Source: Variovorax boronicumulans
GTDB lineage: Bacteria; Pseudomonadota; Gammaproteobacteria; Burkholderiales; Burkholderiaceae_C
DNA length: 64,000 nt
Direction of reading: 5' to 3'
Assembly: GCF_030812215.1 (NCBI RefSeq)
Contig: NZ_JAUSSG010000012.1
Span: 62,001 to 126,000 of the forward strand
Each line of letters begins with the position of its first letter. Position 1 is the first letter of the stretch. This document shows positions 61,201-64,000 of this stretch, piece by piece. Under the pieces are notes generated by a model. It was not told the origin of the DNA and made no database searches. It saw only the letters and a program-made list of their open reading frames with translations. Both the position numbers and the translations under genes were made by a program.

Positions 61201-62873
61201 TAGAGGTCCGCGCCCATGAGCGCGTGCTGCGTGCCGCTGCCGGGAAACAGGAACACGACTTCGGGCGCCGTGGTCACGGGCTTCGGCGCGAGCGCGGGGG
61301 GTGCGGCGAGCATCTCGGCGGCCATCGCAGGCTGGTTCGCGACCACTGCGCTGCGCCATGCGAAGGGTTTGCGTCCTTCCTGAAGCGTGAAGGCGACGTC
61401 CGCCAGCGACTGCTCATCGCCGGATTCGCGCAGATGCACGGCCAGTCGCTCGCGGCCTTCCTTGAGCGCGCCCGCGTCCTTGGCCGACAACGGCAGCACC
61501 TGCCACAGCGATGCCTTGCCTTGCGCGGAGCGCGCGCGCGGCGCCTCTTCGAGCACCACATGCACATTGGTCCCGCCGATGCCGAACGAGCTCACGCCCG
61601 CGCGGCGCGGCGTGCGGCCTTCAGCCCAGGGCTGGCGCTGCGCGTTCACATAGAACGGGCTGTTCGCGAAATCGATCTGCGGATTGGGCTTCTTGAAATG
61701 CAGGCTGGGCGGCAGCACGCCGTGCTTGAGCGCCAGCGTGGCCTTGATGAGCCCCGCCACGCCGGCCGCCGCATCGAGATGGCCGATGTTGGTCTTGACC
61801 GAACCGACGGCGCAGAAGCCGCGCCGCTCGGTGTCGGCGCGAAAGGCCTGCGTGAGCGCCGCGATCTCGATGGGGTCGCCCAGCGTGGTGCCGGTGCCGT
61901 GCGTCTCGATGTAGCCGACGGTGTCGGCCGAGACGCCCGCGATCAGTTGCGCCGCGCGAATGACTTCGGCCTGCCCGTCGATGCTGGGCGCGGTGAAGCC
62001 GACCTTGGCCGAGCCGTCGTTGTTGGCCGCGGTGCCCTTGATGACTGCGTGGATGGTGTCGCCGTCGCGCAGCGCTTCATCGAGGCGCTTGAGCACGACC
62101 ACGCCGGCGCCGCTACCGATCACCGTGCCGGCCGCATCGGCGTCGAAGGCGCGGCAATGGCCATCGGGCGAAAGGATCGCGCCGGCCTGGTAGCGATAAC
62201 CGCCTTCTTGCAGCAGGTTGAGCCACACGCCGCCGGCCAGGGCCACGTCGCAGTCGTGGCTCAGCAGTGCCTGGCAGGCGGTGTGTACGGCAGTGAGCGA
62301 GGTGGAACAGGCGGTCTGCACGCTCACGGCGGGGCCGCGCAGGTTGAGCTTGTAGGCCACGCGCGTGCACAGCGAGCCGCTGCCGTTGCCGTTCATCAGG
62401 CCGAGCAGGTCGGCGATGCCCGTGTGCGCGCCGAGGCCGAAGGACGGCAGCAGGTTGCGGATCAGGTAGACGTTGGCGCCCTCGCCCGCATAGACGCCGA
62501 CCTTGCCCGGCCAGCGCTCGGGATCGCAGCCGGCGTGTTCGAGCGCCGCCGAGGCGCATTCGAGAAACACGCGCTGCTGCGGGTCGAGGTTCTCGGCTTC
62601 GCGGGGCGTGTAGCCGAAGAAGCCGGCATCGAACTGGTCGAAGCCTTCGAACATCACGCCGGCCTTCACGTAGTCCGGGTCGTCCAGCAGGCTCTGCGGC
62701 ACGCCGCGTTCGCGCAACTGCTCATCGGTGAAGCGCGACACCGATTCCACGCCGTTGCTGATGTTGCGCCAGAAGGCGTCTACGTCGTCGGCACCGGGGA
62801 AGCGGCCCGAGAGGCCGACGATGGCGATCTCCAGCCCGGTGGGTTCGGCGGATTCGTTGAAGGCGGTGGTCAT
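58260..62873 (-). CDS. Polyketide synthase module KS-AT-KR-ACP
   Basis: 1537 residues. KS 12-440 with the active Cys in VQTACSTSL (about 188) and His in THGTGTTLGDP and NIGHLDAA. AT about 540-850 with GHSLGEYVAA (634) and AFHS, which points to malonyl-CoA. A non-catalytic KR half, then KR 1150-1340 with GGLGGVG and the catalytic Ser and Tyr in FCSSIATLLGGLGLSDYAAAN. ACP near 1463 (LGGDSLL). No dehydratase, enoylreductase or methyltransferase. It adds one two-carbon unit to the amino acid from the upstream NRPS and reduces the keto group, giving a gamma-amino-beta-hydroxy (statine-like) acid. Start ATG at 62873 overlaps the upstream stop by one base (TGATG). Confidence 0.93.
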
Positions 62874-64000
62874 CAATTGACTCTCTCTGCCACTTTGCGG
62901 CGTTGAAGCATGGCGGCGCGCTGGCGCAGCGCGCGGTCGTCGGCGGCGGCGGAAGATGCGGACGCGGCCTGGGCCCCTCCCTGCTCGATCCACTGGGCCA
63001 GCGACTCGACGGTGGGGTACTTGAAGAGATTGACCAGCGGCAGCGCGACCTGCAGCCGGTCTTCCAGCAACCGGTGCGCGCGGATCAGCAGCAGCGAGTG
63101 CCCGCCGAGGTCGAAGAAGTTGTCGTGCAAGCCGACCTGCTCGACCTGCAGCACCTCGGACCAGATGGCCGCGAGGGTCCGGGCGACATGGCCTTGCGGC
63201 GCTTCATAGGTGGCAGCGCGCCCCAGACCTTCGGGCTCGGGCAGCGCCTTGCGCTCGACCTTGCCGTTGGCGTTCAGCGGCAGGGCCTCCAGCACCACGA
63301 TGGCCCTTGGAACCATGTAGTCCGGCAGCGTCTGGCCGAGGCTTTCGCGCAGCGCGGCCACGTCGACGGACTGGCCCGCATGCGGCGCGACGTACGCCAC
63401 GAGCGATGCGCCCGCTGCGCCTTGCTTCGCCACGACGACGGCTTCGCGCAAGGTTGGCTGCGCGAGGAGTTGCGCCTCGATTTCTCCGAGCTCGATGCGG
63501 AAGCCGCGGATCTTGATCTGATGGTCGATGCGACCCAGGTACTCGATCTGGCCTTCGGCATTCCAGCGCACGAGGTCACCGGTGCGGTAGAGGCGCCCGC
63601 CGCTGCCGAACGGATCGGCCACGAAACGCTCGGCGCTCAGGCCCGGCTTGTTCAGATACCCACGCGCCAGGCTCACCCCGCCCAGGTACAGCTCGCCCGC
63701 CACACCACGCGGCACCGGGTTGAGCGCCGCATCCAGCACCCAGGTCTGCGTGTCGCTGATCGGACGGCCGATAGGCACCAGGCTCTGGCCGTCGTCGCGG
63801 CAGGTCCAGCGCGTGACGTGGATCGTCGTCTCCGTCGGGCCGTACAGGTTCTGCAGCGTCGCGCCGCTCAGGCGCCTGAGCGCTTCTCGCTGCGTCTCCG
63901 CGGGCATCGCTTCGCCGCCGACGATGATGTGCTTGAGGCGCGTGCTCGCCTCGATGCCCGGGTGCGCAAGAAACGCCTGCAGCATCGAGGGCACGAAGTT
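62873..64000 (-). CDS. Nonribosomal peptide synthetase, ...A(Thr-like)-T (partial, runs off right edge)
   Basis: 375 C-terminal residues are visible, open to the right edge. They cover the second half of an A domain (from NFVPSMLQ, then IVGGEAM, NLYGPTETTIHV, LYRTGDLVRWN, NGKVERKALP) and a T domain (FFDLGGHSLLLIRA). The specificity positions that can be read are N, I, G, L, I, H and K, close to the threonine code (NIGMVHK). The first three positions lie outside the window, so threonine is likely but not proven. The last 30 residues form a basic tail before the PKS, with whose start the stop overlaps. It feeds the PKS, so the PKS should extend threonine. Confidence 0.9.
   Translation of the reverse strand, partial: NFVPSMLQAFLAHPGIEASTRLKHIIVGGEAMPAETQREALRRLSGATLQNLYGPTETTIHVTRWTCRDDGQSLVPIGRPISDTQTWVLDAALNPVPRGVAGELYLGGVSLARGYLNKPGLSAERFVADPFGSGGRLYRTGDLVRWNAEGQIEYLGRIDHQIKIRGFRIELGEIEAQLLAQPTLREAVVVAKQGAAGASLVAYVAPHAGQSVDVAALRESLGQTLPDYMVPRAIVVLEALPLNANGKVERKALPEPEGLGRAATYEAPQGHVARTLAAIWSEVLQVEQVGLHDNFFDLGGHSLLLIRAHRLLEDRLQVALPLVNLFKYPTVESLAQWIEQGGAQAASASSAAADDRALRQRAAMLQRRKVAERVN

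Overview
The window looks like a chromosomal segment of a high-GC betaproteobacterium of the Comamonadaceae, most likely Variovorax or a close relative. The grounds are uniformly G/C-rich third codon positions, the protein sequences themselves, an intergenic stem-loop element of a kind I associate with Variovorax (15610-15714), and a beta-hydroxyaspartate/hydroxamate siderophore assembly line of the variochelin/cupriachelin/taiwachelin type. No rRNA, tRNA, CRISPR array, insertion sequence, integrase or phage gene was seen, and no gene-free stretch exceeds 300 bases.

Positions 1-27,535 hold ordinary chromosomal genes in short units. In order they are: a truncated MobA-like nucleotidyltransferase and pdxH; an OmpA-type lipoprotein with a small exported partner; an AEC transporter; a ZnuD-type (zinc) TonB receptor with a His-rich membrane protein and msrA; a TetR regulator with a clear promoter and operator; pcm-rhodanese-tolC; waaA and a phosphomannomutase; an alkylation-repair pair (Ada/AraC/AlkA fusion plus ogt); two membrane proteins and a beta-barrel protein; an acyl-CoA ligase; a LysR-linked catabolic unit (MFS permease, FAD-linked oxidase, tannase/feruloyl-esterase lipoprotein); a PhnD-like binding protein; and a YfcG/YghU-type glutathione transferase.

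Positions 27,568-64,000 (cut by the right edge) form a siderophore locus. A minus-strand unit carries a PvdE-type exporter, an ornithine N5-hydroxylase, an orphan FecR-N-terminal (DUF4880) protein and a PvdQ-like Ntn acylase. A divergent plus-strand unit carries an FhuF-like ferric reductase, a hydroxyornithine formyltransferase, a siderophore GNAT acetyltransferase and, behind a Fur box, a TonB receptor. The rest is one minus-strand assembly line with overlapping or near-overlapping genes: NRPS (Thr-like A domain, partial), PKS (KS-AT-KR-ACP), NRPS (C-A[Ser]-T-C fused to an aspartyl beta-hydroxylase), NRPS (degenerate C/interface-like domain-A[Asp]-T), NRPS (C-A[Ser]-T-C-A[hydroxyornithine-like]-T-E-C-T), and a free thioesterase.

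Read in order, the line predicts a chain ...Thr-derived gamma-amino-beta-hydroxy acid - Ser - beta-OH-Asp - Ser - D-(N5-hydroxy-N5-acyl-Orn) - a final residue whose module has no adenylation domain. One beta-hydroxyaspartate and up to two hydroxamates would give six iron ligands. The loading module, any MbtH protein and any sigma factor are not in the window and are probably to the right.
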